NCBI GenBank assembly: GCA_963930645.1
Contig: OZ005657.1
Location: forward strand, 50,939,153-51,003,152
Reading direction: 5' to 3'
DNA from: Salticus scenicus
Lineage: Eukaryota; Arthropoda; Arachnida; Araneae; Salticidae
DNA: 64,000 bases
A program made the translations under genes and the position numbers. A model generated the notes under the pieces. It was not told where the DNA came from. It saw nothing but the letters and a program-made list of their open reading frames with translations, and did not search any database. Positions within the stretch are counted from its first letter, which is position 1; every line of letters begins with the position of its first letter. Shown here in pieces: positions 46,559 through 56,934 of the stretch.

Positions 46559-47304
46559 ATAAGAATAAAATATTTTCTGTGCCAGAAATTTTTTTATTGA
46601 AAAAGTACTTGATATTCAAAACTTAGGACCCAGTATCAAAAGTAATGCTAGTTATACAATACAACTCACTGACGGGAAAAATAAATAAATAAAAACAAAT
46701 ATACGCCTCTCGTCCAAAATTAAATTCTATTTAGGATTAGGGATTAGGACAGAATTTTAATTTATGAATTGAGTGAGGGATGGGGGGTGTTGGCCCAGAT
46801 AGCAATATATATATATATATATATATATATGTTATCACGAATGACAAATGAATGAATTTCCTTAAATTATCTTGACTTACATTTCTAAAATTTGAATTAA
46901 TAGAATTAACTTAAGGGGATTTAGCATTACTGAAGGTTGCATATAAAAGCTTATAGTATTTCCATTTAATATTTATAAATTGAACTATATTATGTTTGTT
47001 CAATAAAACATATATTCAGGCAAAAATTCTTATGGTTTTTTATATATTTTTTACAGATTTGAAATCTTTAAATCGCGCTTTTTTAATTTGCAATTTTTAA
47101 GAATTCATGATCTTCAGAATAATAAAACTTCTTACAGGTATTTAAGAAAAGACTTAATATTTTTTTTTTTTTTTTTTTTTGGGGGGGGGGATTAATAGAA
47201 TTAACTTAAAAAAATTAGGAAGGTATTTTGTAATATCTTTAGAAAATAGTAATAATAATAATATAATAAAAATCATGCTTTTTTGCAAATTTTTACAAGC
47301 ACTT

Positions 47305-47335
<31 letters not shown>

Positions 47336-47680
47336 CCCCAAAAACTAATTAATAAATTTCAAAATCCTTACTTAATTCTTTTAAGTAGGTTCTATCTATT
47401 AAACATCCAAAAAAAAATATATATATATATATTCTTAAATATTTATAGAAGTTTTAGCATTTTGAAGAACAGGAATTCATGAAAAAATGCAAACTGAGAA
47501 AGCGCTATTTAAAGATTTTAAATCTGTCCGAACATTCTGCAGCAATTCAAATGGTCTCAGATAATATGAAGATGAAGGTAGAGACTCCGTTTAATATCAT
47601 GGATAATATTAATAAAATTGCTTGGTGGCGCCATCTTTTATACATAACTGTAATTATCATGAAAACACTTGAACTAATTA
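45903..47680. other. AT-rich stretch with homopolymers
   Basis: No gene. Notable: T-run joined to a G-run at about 46508-46558, a TA run 46806-46830, T-run plus G-run 47159-47190, a TTTA run 47308-47332, a TA run 47418-47432. The 86-codon frame at 47479-47739 enters the next MITE and has no domain. Confidence 0.55.
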
Positions 47681-48280
47681 CACTGCTCGGCATGAAAATT
47701 GCCTCTGACACCATTTCAGCATATTCTTATGCAAAATGACCTCCTGAATCCGAATATGACACCCATTTTGCCCTACCACTCACCGTTTATTAGGAATGGC
47801 CCAATATTTTAGTCATTTCTCGGTGATTTTATGACTATAAATTTGATTTTTAGGAGGGGGGAGGAATATTTTAACCGTTAAAAATATCGTCTGAGGGGCT
47901 AGAGAGTTCGAAAATTTAAACCATGGAAATTTGCGACAAGGGATTTTTTTTTTTGACGGGGGGAGGGATTTGCCACTGAAATTATGCGTTACATATCTTA
48001 TATTTTTTTTAATCTGTTATTAATGTTATTTCTTAAACTTTATATATATATTTTTTGTTTTCAGGTGTTAAATTAATTATTTTTCATTCTTTAAATCAAA
48101 TTCATGGTCATAAAATTATCGAACAGGGAAAGAAATTGAGGAAGGGGGTGGTGTATCTAGAAAACGGTGGGTGACTGGGCAAAATGGGAGTCATATTCGG
48201 ATTCAGGAGGTCATTTTACATAAGAATCAGCAAAAATGGTATCAGATCTCGATTTTTTTTTTTTTTTTTTCAGAGCAGTG
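47681..48280 (+). mobile_element. Harbinger-like MITE, copy 2
   Basis: CACTGCTCGGCATGAAAATT at the left and inverted CACTGCTCTG at the right; flanks TTA and TTT suggest a decayed 3-bp duplication. It aligns along its length with 30297-30878 in the opposite orientation, including TTCAGCATATTCTTATG(C/T)A, AAATGACCTCCTGAATCCGA, TAAATTTGATTTTTAGGA and AACGGTGGGTGACTGGGC. Confidence 0.75.
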
Positions 48281-49129
48281 TTTTATGTTTTTGTATATTA
48301 TATTCTTGAATAGCTATGTTGTGTGAGTGTTCACTGTTCGGGAATATTATTTGTTCTTTTTATGGAGGCTCTTTATAGTGTATAGCACCGAACAAAAACT
48401 ACTTTTTAAATAAGAAAATTTAAAAATTACTTTTTACATAAATTTGTAAATTCCACAAAGTTCTAATGTTTTATGATTCATTTTTACGTCTAAACACATA
48501 CATTTCGAAATTGTGTATGTTGAAAATTATAAGTATTTGGGATTTCGAGATTTTCTGCTTTTGTTTTAAGTAAAATGTACAGTGAAACTAACAAATAGAT
48601 TGATTTTCTAATTCGCTTATCAACAAAGGAGAAGCACACTTGGTTAGTGTTATTAAATATGTAGCGTTACATAATACATGTTATTAAATGTGGAGATCAA
48701 TAGTTTCATAAGTTTTATATATATGAAAGTAGCTCTAAGAAAAAATGTAATGTAAATATATCGATTTCTTGAAAAATAAATTAGTGTTACAAACTAATTA
48801 AAGCTTATATGTTAGATACGCGTATATTTTAACGTTAGAACTGAATTCCAAAATAACGAGGTTTATTTTTTTATTCTTTTTTCTGAATGAGCCCTGAAAA
48901 ATATCACAGTTTTTAGTTCACTGTCCTTGCCACAGGGTCTTCTGCCCTCAAAAGCCCTCAACTTCTAAGAAACAGACTACTAGTAGTTGATTTCCCTTTT
49001 AAAATTGTTGAACTGTGAAACACAACTGTATATTTGTTTATTTTTATCATTTAAAAAACGTTCTTTTCTTCTTTTTTTTTAAGATATTAAATTTGCGAGC
49101 TCGACCAGTTTTTATACACATTTTTTATT
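48281..49129. other. AT-rich spacer, nothing recognised
   Basis: No frame or repeat identified. Confidence 0.5.
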
Positions 49130-49197
49130 AACCGAGATTTCCTATATCCGAGGTACTAGCGGTCCCAATTAGCTCGGATAATCGAGGTTTTACTGTA
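49130..49197 (-). mobile_element. pogo/Tigger-like transposon end
   Basis: Read on the minus strand it begins ACAGTAAAACCTCGATTATC and CGAGCTAATTGGGACCGCTA, the usual end of pogo/Tigger elements (CAGT..AACCTCGATTATCCGA). No partner end or transposase is visible within the next kilobases, so it is an isolated fragment. Confidence 0.5.
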
Positions 49198-49522
49198 CTA
49201 TTTCTTTCAAAGTTAGCCCAAAGTTGAAAGAAAAATATTAAATTTTAATTATATAGAGAGAAATAAATTTAAATACTTTTAAATTTAAACGAGATTCGAC
49301 CGATAAAAAGCCGATTAAAAAGAAAAAAAATCCTCATCAAAAAAACAGATGGACCAAAATTCTTACTAAAAATATTTCTTCTAACAAAGAAAAGCTCCTT
49401 TATGATTTGTTTCTCCCTATCCCTACCCTTTTTATAAATACAGCTGGACATACATGGAAGGGACTGGCGTAATGATAAATCCAATGTTAGGTTTTAACAT
49501 CGTTATTGAGTACTCCCCTCCT
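49198..49522. other. Short spacer
   Basis: The frame at 49269-49484 (minus) has no recognisable domain. Confidence 0.4.
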
Positions 49523-49552
49523 CCCCTTAGCTTTACTGGTAAAGCTAAGGGG
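49523..49552. repeat. Perfect 14-bp inverted repeat with 2-nt loop
   Basis: CCCCTTAGCTTTAC and GTAAAGCTAAGGGG are separated by TG. It replaces the position where the tRNA head of the adjoining SINE would be expected. Not a bacterial terminator in this context. Confidence 0.7.
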
Positions 49553-49692
49553 GGCTCTGCTCTCAAAGCTGTTCGGGGTTTTTTTTTTCGTGGTTTTCTC
49601 GCTTCGAATATGGGCTAAGACCCATTAGAAAGACCTTTATTGAGGACAATCCACCTAGGCCTAGGATCCCGTGTAATCAACCCTAGCAATCC
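49553..49692 (+). mobile_element. SINE copy, internally deleted
   Basis: GCTCTGCTCTCAAAGCTG is followed at once by TTCGGGG, a T-run, CGTGGTTTTCTCGCTTCGAA, ATGGGCTAAGACCC, GGCCTAGGATCCCGTGTAAT and CAACCCTAGC. The segment holding box B and the GACCTAGCC block is deleted. Confidence 0.6.
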
Positions 49693-49726
49693 CTCCTTAA
49701 GAGAATATATATATATATATATATAT

Positions 49727-50349
49727 TGTTGCGTTCTTAGGGGTTCGTGAGTTGTCCGAGAATGAAAGGCGAAACTTGCAAAAGCTCAGTAGTTTATTTA
49801 CAGAAAATTCCAGAAGAATACAGTTCTATAAACTGGGTATCAACTTCAATTCCACCAGTAAACACAGCCTAAATAACAGCTGTCAACCGCAAATCCACAG
49901 TACAAACTGTATAGCAATAACACATATAGCAATTGACTATAAGTCAAATAGGCTCAGGACTCTTTCAGAAGCAATGGAGCATTGGAGGAAACTAATCGGA
50001 GACTGACTGAGTTTTGGCGTGATTGACCTTCTTTTTATACACCTCTATCGAACCCAGATTGTTCTGGAAATTGCTAGTATCTCGTTAACCAATCATCTCA
50101 TAGCTTTCATCTTTGGTATATCGATAATAAGGATTTTCTCGCCAAAAGTCGCCAAATTTGGAGCCAAGTCCATTACCTGCTCTATTAGAGCTTTTAAATG
50201 CTTTTTTAGCTATTTTAACGCGAAAAAGAGCTAGGAATGCAGAAAATTGATACTATATCAACTTACTAAGCCTCTTTGAAAAAAATTATACAAAAATAAG
50301 TACAATTATTTACAAATTCGCATCAGTATATATACACGAGTACATAACA
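49727..50349 (-). mobile_element. Probable LTR, minus strand, related to 298-1062
   Basis: Plus-strand edges TGTTGCG and CATAACA are TG...CA-like. On the minus strand a TATA box precedes TCACGCCAAAACTCAGTCAG, and TTTGGCGACTTTTGGCGAGA parallels the TTGGCGACAAA region of the other LTRs. No matching target duplication was found, so the edges are tentative. The frames at 49752-50006 and 50019-50234 have no polyprotein features. Confidence 0.5.
50031..50040 (-). promoter_or_regulatory. TATA box in the minus-strand LTR
   Basis: GTATAAAAAG on the minus strand; AGTCAGTCTCCGATTAG lies 25-45 bp downstream, a plausible transcription start region. Inferred only. Confidence 0.4.
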
Positions 50350-50475
50350 CAGGGTTATGGAGAAAACATAAACTCAGCTTAAATTCCTTAAATATTGATC
50401 TTAGATACTCGATTCAAATTACAAAGATGTATTTAAAAAAAAAAAAAAAAGAAAAAAGAAGAAAGACCAGAATTA
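50350..50475. other. AT-rich spacer
   Basis: Low-complexity A/AG run near 50430-50466, nothing else. Confidence 0.4.
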
Positions 50476-50800
50476 TACCGGGTGTCCCATAAGTCTGTAG
50501 ACATTTTTAAAAACCATAAGAATTGAAGGAATTGGTGGAATTGAACACGGTTTGAAAAAAAGTTATTCTCGTGAAGGGGGATTCTTTTTTTAGTAAAGAA
50601 AAAAAATAATAGTTAATTTTTCTGTTGATAGAGGGCGCTGTAAGGGAGCAAATCACGCATTTCCATGAAAAACTATATTTATTTGCATGCAAATGTTTAC
50701 AGGCATATAAATCCTATTCTGTGTGTCCGCCATCACCACAAATTACAGTTTGTAAACGAGTTACAACACCGCAGTTGACGATTTTTAGCTACAGGAAAAC
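50476..50800 (-). pseudogene. Possible IS630/mariner-type transposon 3' end
   Basis: CCGGGTGTCCCATAAGTCTG at 50480-50499 resembles terminal repeats of mariner-like elements. On the minus strand between about 50790 and 50700 the reading GVVTRLQTVICGDGGHTE resembles the last residues of D34-41D transposases (RL..VI...GGH.E). The rest is not recognisable. GTTGATAGAGGGCGCTGTA (about 50623) recurs as GTTGATAGCGCCCTCTATCA near 50920. Confidence 0.4.
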
Positions 50801-51177
50801 ATCTTCACCAACAGCGCTTCATCCACCAAGTCAGGAAGGAAAATAAGAAATAAGCTGTGTTAATCGTAAAACCGTGCAATTTATGGGACTCTAATTTACA
50901 TATTTTTCACTACGCGTCCGTTGATAGCGCCCTCTATCAACGAAAGATAAAACTATTTTTTTTTTTTTTCTTTCACGAAACGATAAACTAACTCAACATA
51001 ATAAGAAACTTAAAAAAAAAGACAAAAAACGCAAACTGAAACAAAATTTAAGAAAATTTATGGAAAAGTAATTCAAGAAAAGAGTCAGGCGGCAAGACTT
51101 GTGACTTGTCTGTGGGGTTGAACTAGTTTTATGCCAACAACATTCCCCAGACCTGCCATGACCCCCCCCCCCCCCCC

Positions 51178-51214
<37 letters not shown>

Positions 51215-51235
51215 AAAATAATCTGAATCATTACC
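50801..51235. other. Spacer ending in a C-run/A-run
   Basis: Nothing recognised except TTGATAGCGCCCTCTATCAA, a near-palindrome at 50921-50940, and a C-run plus A-run at about 51162-51213. Confidence 0.45.
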
Positions 51236-51239
51236 TTAA

Positions 51240-51680
51240 GGGCCCTCTTCACTCACCGCCGCCGGAAACCGAAGCGAATGTTATTCTATGGGAAATTTTT
51301 CTTTACAAATAACTTATTAACTAATACATATTTTTAAATTGTGTTTTCACATTCTGAAAATTTCTAGCTGTTAAATTGACGGACCTTTTTTAAAAAATTA
51401 TTTGTTTTTAATTTTTTATATTTTATTTTGAAGCTGCAAAATACGAATTTTCAATATGTGAAATTTTTTCATTTTGCAATTTCAAAATAAAATATTAAAA
51501 AAAAAAAAAAAAAAATACATTTCTAAAAAATGTCCGTCAATTTAACAGTTGGGAATTTTCTGAATGTGAAAACAGAATTAAAAAATATGTATTAGTTAAT
51601 AAGTAAGTTATTTGTAAAGAAAATTTTCCCATAGAATAACATTGGCTCGGGCTTTCGGCGATGGTAAGTGAAGAGGGCCG
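51240..51680. mobile_element. TTAA-flanked palindromic MITE (piggyBac-like), best copy
   Basis: TTAA at 51236-51239 and 51681-51684. Ends GGGCCCTCTTCACTCACC and inverted CGGCCCTCTTCACTTACC. Arms of nearly 200 bp pair almost fully (GAATGTTATTCTATGGGAAA, ACAAATAACTTATTAACTAA, TTCACATTCTGAAAATT, TGACGGACCTTTTTT on the left and the inverse on the right), leaving a short centre. Transcripts would fold into a long hairpin. The minus-strand frame at 51592-51792 begins outside it and is spurious. Confidence 0.85.
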
Positions 51681-51684
51681 TTAA

Positions 51685-51748
51685 ACAGAAGTCACCATCT
51701 GAAACGCAACCTCCATTAACTTCGAAAACTGAAATCACTTCACTTCGA

Positions 51749-51781
<33 letters not shown>

Positions 51782-52062
51782 CCTTTGAGCAAAAGTTTTA
51801 TAAACTGAACCAGATAATTCTGTTCAACAGCTTGCTTTTAAACACGTAATATATCATTTACTTTATCAAAAGTTTCAGAACTTAGCTTATGAACTCGTCC
51901 AATTCCATTTAAAAAACTATTTCTGAAAACTAAAAAACATAGATTAGAAGAAAAATGTAAAAGTTTTATTGTATCAAAATTAAAGTTATCTGTTTCATCA
52001 TAAATTATGTAAATTAGTTTATTATCATTGATTTCTAAATTAATATCTAAATTGTCGACATT
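51685..52062. other. AT-rich spacer
   Basis: T-run 51749-51775; otherwise nothing recognised. Confidence 0.45.
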
Positions 52063-52077
52063 AACCCCTTAAAAATC

Positions 52078-52119
52078 ATTGCCCATCTGCGCAGCACTAG
52101 TACGACGTAAAACCCAACC
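52078..52119 (+). mobile_element. 42-bp truncated SINE insertion
   Basis: AACCCCTTAAAAATC is duplicated exactly at 52063-52077 and 52120-52134. The insert is the 3' end of the family at 2218-2345 (GCAGCACTAGTACGACGTAA then ACCCAACCAACC). The long exact duplication supports target-primed insertion. Confidence 0.75.
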
Positions 52120-52134
52120 AACCCCTTAAAAATC

Positions 52135-52691
52135 TCGTAATTTTCAAGAAAACAGTAAAAAAAAAGGGGCCAATTTTTTTATTCGTGAAAGTTGTATAAA
52201 ATAAAGTGTACTTTTAATTCACTAATTAATTAAGGATAGAAATTAAAGTCATCAGTTTATACCCTTAATTATTCTTTTTTAAATATCATAGCTGCCAACT
52301 ATTATTTACTTATTTTTGTATCCTTTTGCAAACCATAATTTCTTCAGAAACTTTTCAAAAATTTTCTCTTGGCAAATTTTGAAATCAAAGTAGCCCGAAT
52401 GTTTCTCGCCAAGTTACTAATTTACGCAATTCTGATAATAATTTCCATTCACCGTTAAAATGGCAAAAAATATTTAAAGTCGACAATGGGGTCTCATACT
52501 GAAGCTGTGCCTTTTAGTTGCATCATATATTTTCAGTTGCCACCATCCAATATCGCAATGCTAAATTTGACTTCATATTTCTGTTATTTTAAGATCGATT
52601 GAATTATACATAGGTAAATGAAATATTTCCATAATAAGTTACAGTTATAAATATATAAAATTCGCCATTAAAAATTCTTTATATTGCAAGC
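52135..52691. other. AT-rich spacer, nothing recognised
   Basis: No long frame, no repeat identified. Confidence 0.45.
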
Positions 52692-52693
52692 TA

Positions 52694-52906
52694 CAGTCGG
52701 TAACAAAAGTGTCCGAACACTAGCAAAAATTCCTATGTAGAAAAAGTACACTTCATACGGTTTTGTTAAATAAATCCTTATCGAATCATGTTCTTACACT
52801 GACTAAGAACAGGATTCGACAAGGATTTATTTAACAAAACCGTATGAAGTGTACTTTTTTTACATAGGAATTTTTGCTAGTGTTCGAACACTTTTGCTAC
52901 CGACTG
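52694..52906. mobile_element. Palindromic TA-flanked MITE (CAGTCGG family), copy 1
   Basis: TA at 52692-52693 and 52907-52908; ends CAGTCGGTAACAAAAGTGTC and inverted CAGTCGGTAGCAAAAGTGTT. The two arms of about 100 bp are almost perfect complements (GAACACTAGCAAAAATTCCT, GTACACTTCATACGG, TTTTGTTAAATAAATCCTT, TCGAATC). A full-length transcript would be one long hairpin. TA target and CAGT ends suggest a Tc1/mariner source. Confidence 0.85.
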
Positions 52907-52916
52907 TATATATGTA

Positions 52917-53131
52917 CAGTCGGCTGCAAAATTATTCGAGCACTAGCAATAATCCTTGCCAAAAAAAAAGTACACTTAATACAGCTTTGTTAAATAAATC
53001 CTTGTCGAGTCATGTTCTTAATCAGTCTAAGAACATGATTCGACAAGGATTTACTTAGCAAAACAGTCTTAAGTGTACTTTTTAAATATAGGAATTATTG
53101 GCTAGTGCTCGAATAATTTTGCAGCCTACTG
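52917..53131. mobile_element. Palindromic MITE, copy 2
   Basis: TA at 52915-52916 and 53132-53133; ends CAGTCGGCTGCAAAATTATT and inverted CAGTAGGCTGCAAAATTATT. It belongs to a second subfamily (AAATTATTCGAGCAC instead of AAAGTGTCCGAACAC). It lies 10 bp after copy 1. Confidence 0.85.
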
Positions 53132-53133
53132 TA

Positions 53134-54066
53134 AACGTTAGAGCAAAATTATAAGTAATCAAAAATAAAATTAGCTTACTCATAAATTAAATGATCTTTT
53201 AACTATAACGTATAATGAAATATTTTATATTATTTAAAATACTAAGTACTTGCACATAACTTATTGAGATGGTTACTGTATTTCTTTATTGTTCTAACTA
53301 GCAGGCTACGCCCGCTTCGCTGGTCGCTATGTTTAAATGAATTTTTAAAAGAATTGAATGGCTATTTTTTATATCCCTTTATAAATAAAAACTATTAAAA
53401 AACATTACATTGCAATCACTCTAAACGTCGCTTCGGGTACCCGATGCCTACGGCAGCTCTTTTCACGCCCGCAATGCATTAGGTCCAGGTTCCCACTGCC
53501 TGCAGGAAGGTTTTCCTGGGTTCTTCAGTTTGGGTATTTATCGACGGCAAATGGAGCTGATATTATTCAATAACTACGATTTTAAGATGACTGTATCTCA
53601 GCATATATTAAATGTTTTAGTTTTTGTACCATGTTTTTTATATCCCTCTCTCTTTACACTATATTACCATATATTTCCGGCCAATATAATATATATTTTT
53701 CTTTTTTTAAAGAATTAAATAAACAAAAAATAAATAAATTTTATTAAACTTGCTATATTACCATTTTTTCTAATAAATGCAATAAGATAAAAAAAAAAAA
53801 AATAAAAAAAAATTTCTTTTAAAGAATTAATTAAATAAATAAAAAAAAAAGATAGTTGTCTATTGTAAAAATTAACATAAGTGTAACAAATAGTTTTTTA
53901 ATTTAAAATTTAATGCATTTAATTCTTTCTACTGTTTTACCATTTGATTTCAATAAACATAATAAATTAAAAAGAGAAAAAGATTTCGCCTTCAGATGAA
54001 TGAATTAGATAAATAAATAAATAAAGAGATTAATAAGCCGTTGCTAAAATACGCAGGCGATTGAAA
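53134..54066. other. Spacer with a GC-richer patch
   Basis: TAGCAGGCTACGCCCGCTTC and GCTGGTCGC at 53299-53328 recall, inverted, GACCAGCGAAGCTGTCAAAG and CCTGCTAG at 35337-35364, probably the end of an unrecognised dispersed element; a GC-richer patch follows at 53420-53520. The frame at 53530-53718 has no domain. Confidence 0.4.
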
Positions 54067-54186
54067 TACAGTCGGCAGCAAAATTATTCGAGAGCTAGCA
54101 GAAATTCTTATAATAAAAAAAGTAGGGGAGAGTGGGGATGAATGGGACATTTTTCATGTTTTTATTGATAACGTTCATCATATGTA

Positions 54187-54399
54187 CAGTCGGTAACAGA
54201 AGTGTCCGAACACTAGCAAAAATTCCTATTTAAAAAAAGTACACTTCATACGGTTTTGTTAAATAAATCCTTATCGAATCATGTTCTTACACTGACTAAG
54301 AACAAGATTCGACAAGGATTTATTTAACAAAACCGTATGAAGTGTACATTTTTTACATAGGAATTTTTGCTAGTGTTCGGACACTTTTGTTACCGACTG
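54187..54399. mobile_element. Palindromic MITE, copy 4 (third-level nest)
   Basis: TA at 54185-54186 and 54400-54401; same subfamily as copy 1 (AAAGTGTCCGAACACTAGC) and nearly identical to it. Confidence 0.85.
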
Positions 54400-55529
54400 T
54401 AATTCAGAATTTTATAACATTGCTCATAAGTACACTTCAGTAATCAGTTACATATAAACATACCAACTTTAATAAAAAGTTATCGTTTTTAATTAATATA
54501 TATATATATTTTTTTTTTTTTACATGCATGTGCATTTTCCCGTTCATCCCCACCTATGGGGATGAATGGGACAGGACTGGAGTTAACACAGAAAATAAAA
54601 TGAAATGGAAAGTAAATAATTTTTTAAAGTTAAATTGGTTTATGTGATTTTTATTACACACTATGGAGTTATTGAAATAAATATAAACTGATGTATTGAC
54701 TCAAATTAACATCAAAAGGCAAAAGTCCTTTGGTTCGCACAGTTCCTAGTGCTCTATGCTTTGGTAATTTAATCTTATAAGATCTAATCTATAAATAAAT
54801 AAATAAATAAGACACTAGAAAGATATAAATCATTATAATAGAGTACAAATTATACAGATAAATTTTTATTTCCGAATGATCGGGAAAAATAAGCTTTCTA
54901 TTCCGTATTACATTAATAATCAGCAGGATTTATTTAATTAGCTTGATTGAAATTGTGATTTTAATCCAATTATTATTAGTTTATTTGTTTATTTTTATTA
55001 TTCATATTGTTGATTTAAATTGCTTTGAATATTCTAACTTATAATTTTTTTAATCATAATTATTATAAGCAAAAATCAGAACAATTAATTTCAATCTATT
55101 TTTCTCTAAATTCATGTTACTTTTATAATTCCGTGTTATATAACTATTGAGCTACAGGTTATAAAAATAATGAAAATTATTTAAGATTTGTTTTAATATA
55201 ATTCTTGTATAAAATTTTAAATTAGCACGTAGAGGGGAATGTCCCATTCATCCCTACCACCACATGATCATACAAAACATGAAACAGGCGTATGGAACAA
55301 TTGTCAATATTCTTCTTGAATATCATAAACACAATAAAAGATTATGCCTTTTCAGCATATATGAGTTATATTAACTTTAAGCAAATAGTTAATTTTTAAC
55401 TAATATCTAGTTGAATCAGTAAAAACTTACTCTGGCACCAGAAAAAGACACTTTAATTTTTTTCTGCCCTTCAATAGACAGCACAATTCTGAAACTACAC
55501 TTAATGAATGACCTCAGTACTGCCATATA

Positions 55530-55743
55530 CAGTCGGCTGCAAAATTATTCGAGCACTAGCCAATAATTCCTATATTTAAAAAGTACACTTAAGACTGTTT
55601 TGCTATGTAAATCCTTGTCGAATCATGTTCTTAGACTGATTAAGAACATGACTCGACAAGGATTTATTTAACAAAGCTGTATTAAGTGTACTTTTTTTTG
55701 GCAAGGATTATTGCTAGTGCTCGAATAATTTTGCAGCCGACTG
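55530..55743. mobile_element. Palindromic MITE, copy 5 (third-level nest)
   Basis: TA at 55528-55529 and 55744-55745; subfamily of copy 2 (AAATTATTCGAGCACTAGC), opposite orientation, nearly identical to 52917-53131. Confidence 0.85.
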
Positions 55744-56174
55744 TATCAGAAAAATTGTCAAGTTTCTAGTGCTTGCAAAACATAAAAATTTTGCTATTGT
55801 CCCATTCGTCCTGCGTCCCATTCATCCCCACTCTCCCCATCACTTAATACTGTTTTGTTAAATAAATCCTTGTCGAATCACGTTTTGAGTCAGTTTAAGA
55901 ACATGATTCGACAAGGATTTATTTAACAAAACAGTATTAAGTATACTTTTTTTACAAAGGAATTTTTGCTAGCGCTCAAATGATTTTGTTGCCGACCGTA
56001 AAAGAATAAATTTTAGAAAATGAAACAGAAAAGTTCGACTATGTTACTGAGGTTTTTGGTCTAATTTCTGAACGGTCTGAAAATTTTCCCCTGAAATAGG
56101 AGAATTTTGCTGCGGTAGCAAAATGCACCTCCTGTAAAAGTTTCAACGAAATTCAACAAATATTTTTTGAGTTA

Positions 56175-56212
56175 CAGTTGGCAGCAAAAGTATCCGAGCC
56201 CTAGCAAAAATT
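56175..56212 (+). mobile_element. Single end of a CAGTCGG-family MITE
   Basis: CAGTTGGCAGCAAAAGTATC and CGAGCCCTAGCAAAAATTCC match one terminal repeat of the subfamily at 63256. The rest of the element is absent. Confidence 0.6.
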
Positions 56213-56301
56213 CCTGGACATATTCTGATGAAATTTACTGAACGTTTAACTCTCTTCTTGGCTGTTCCTAACCTAAGACTGAAAGCCGACATAGTTTGCG
56301 G

Positions 56302-56897
56302 TAGAGGTCTGCACGGGCCGGGTTCGGGCCGAAATTTTCAATTTGCTCTCGGGCCGGGCCTGGTGAAAATTTAAACCTGAGCCCGGCCCTGCCCGAATCT
56401 TTTTCTAGATTCCTCGATAATCAACGAAAAAGGAAAATGATAAAATACTTTTTCAGTCATTTATTTTACATAATTTTACAGTCTGGTATGTCACATAAAA
56501 TTTTATTTTGTAAGAAGATGTCTGTAACTTCAATTTAATTGTCTATCAGCTTGTCTGTTCGTGATCTGATTTTCCCAAATATTTTAAACATGTCTCGAAA
56601 TTAATATACTTTATTTAAAGTAATATTAGATGGTTTCCATTTGAAAATAATATGCATGTTATTGCCAGTTTGCGTATATGTAACAAACAAAAGAAATTAG
56701 ATACGGTTACTGTACATACGGCTTTGTTTTCTATGGCCTGTAGTGTTTAGGTGGTATGAAGGCTATAAAAATCCTTCCACTGTAACTTTTCCTCTAAGGC
56801 TTCTTTTTCTTTTCTCCGGGGCACTGTATGAAAGTAGCATCATTTTTAGCATGTGCAAAAGCATCTTTTCTATTGAATATGGTTGGATTAGCATTAA

Positions 56898-56934
<37 letters not shown>

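Larger units (their letters stand above)
54125..55838. mobile_element. 1.7-kb element with GGGGAGAGTGGGG inverted ends
   Basis: Ends GGGGAGAGTGGGGATGAATG and the exact inverse at the right. The motif (G/T)GGGATGAATGGGAC or its inverse recurs inside (about 54537-54573, 55240-55257, 55799-55812). It carries two further CAGTCGG MITEs. Without them it has about 1.3 kb of AT-rich DNA and no transposase. No clean target duplication: flanks are GTA and ATC. Class not assigned. Confidence 0.75.
54069..55998. mobile_element. Palindromic MITE, copy 3, split by a nested insertion
   Basis: Left piece 54069-54124 (CAGTCGGCAGCAAAATTATT) and right piece 55839-55998 (ending inverted CGGTCGGCAACAAAATCATT), with TA at 54067-54068 and 55999-56000. 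The pieces sum to 216 bp, the length of an intact copy, so the interruption is a clean insertion. Confidence 0.8.
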
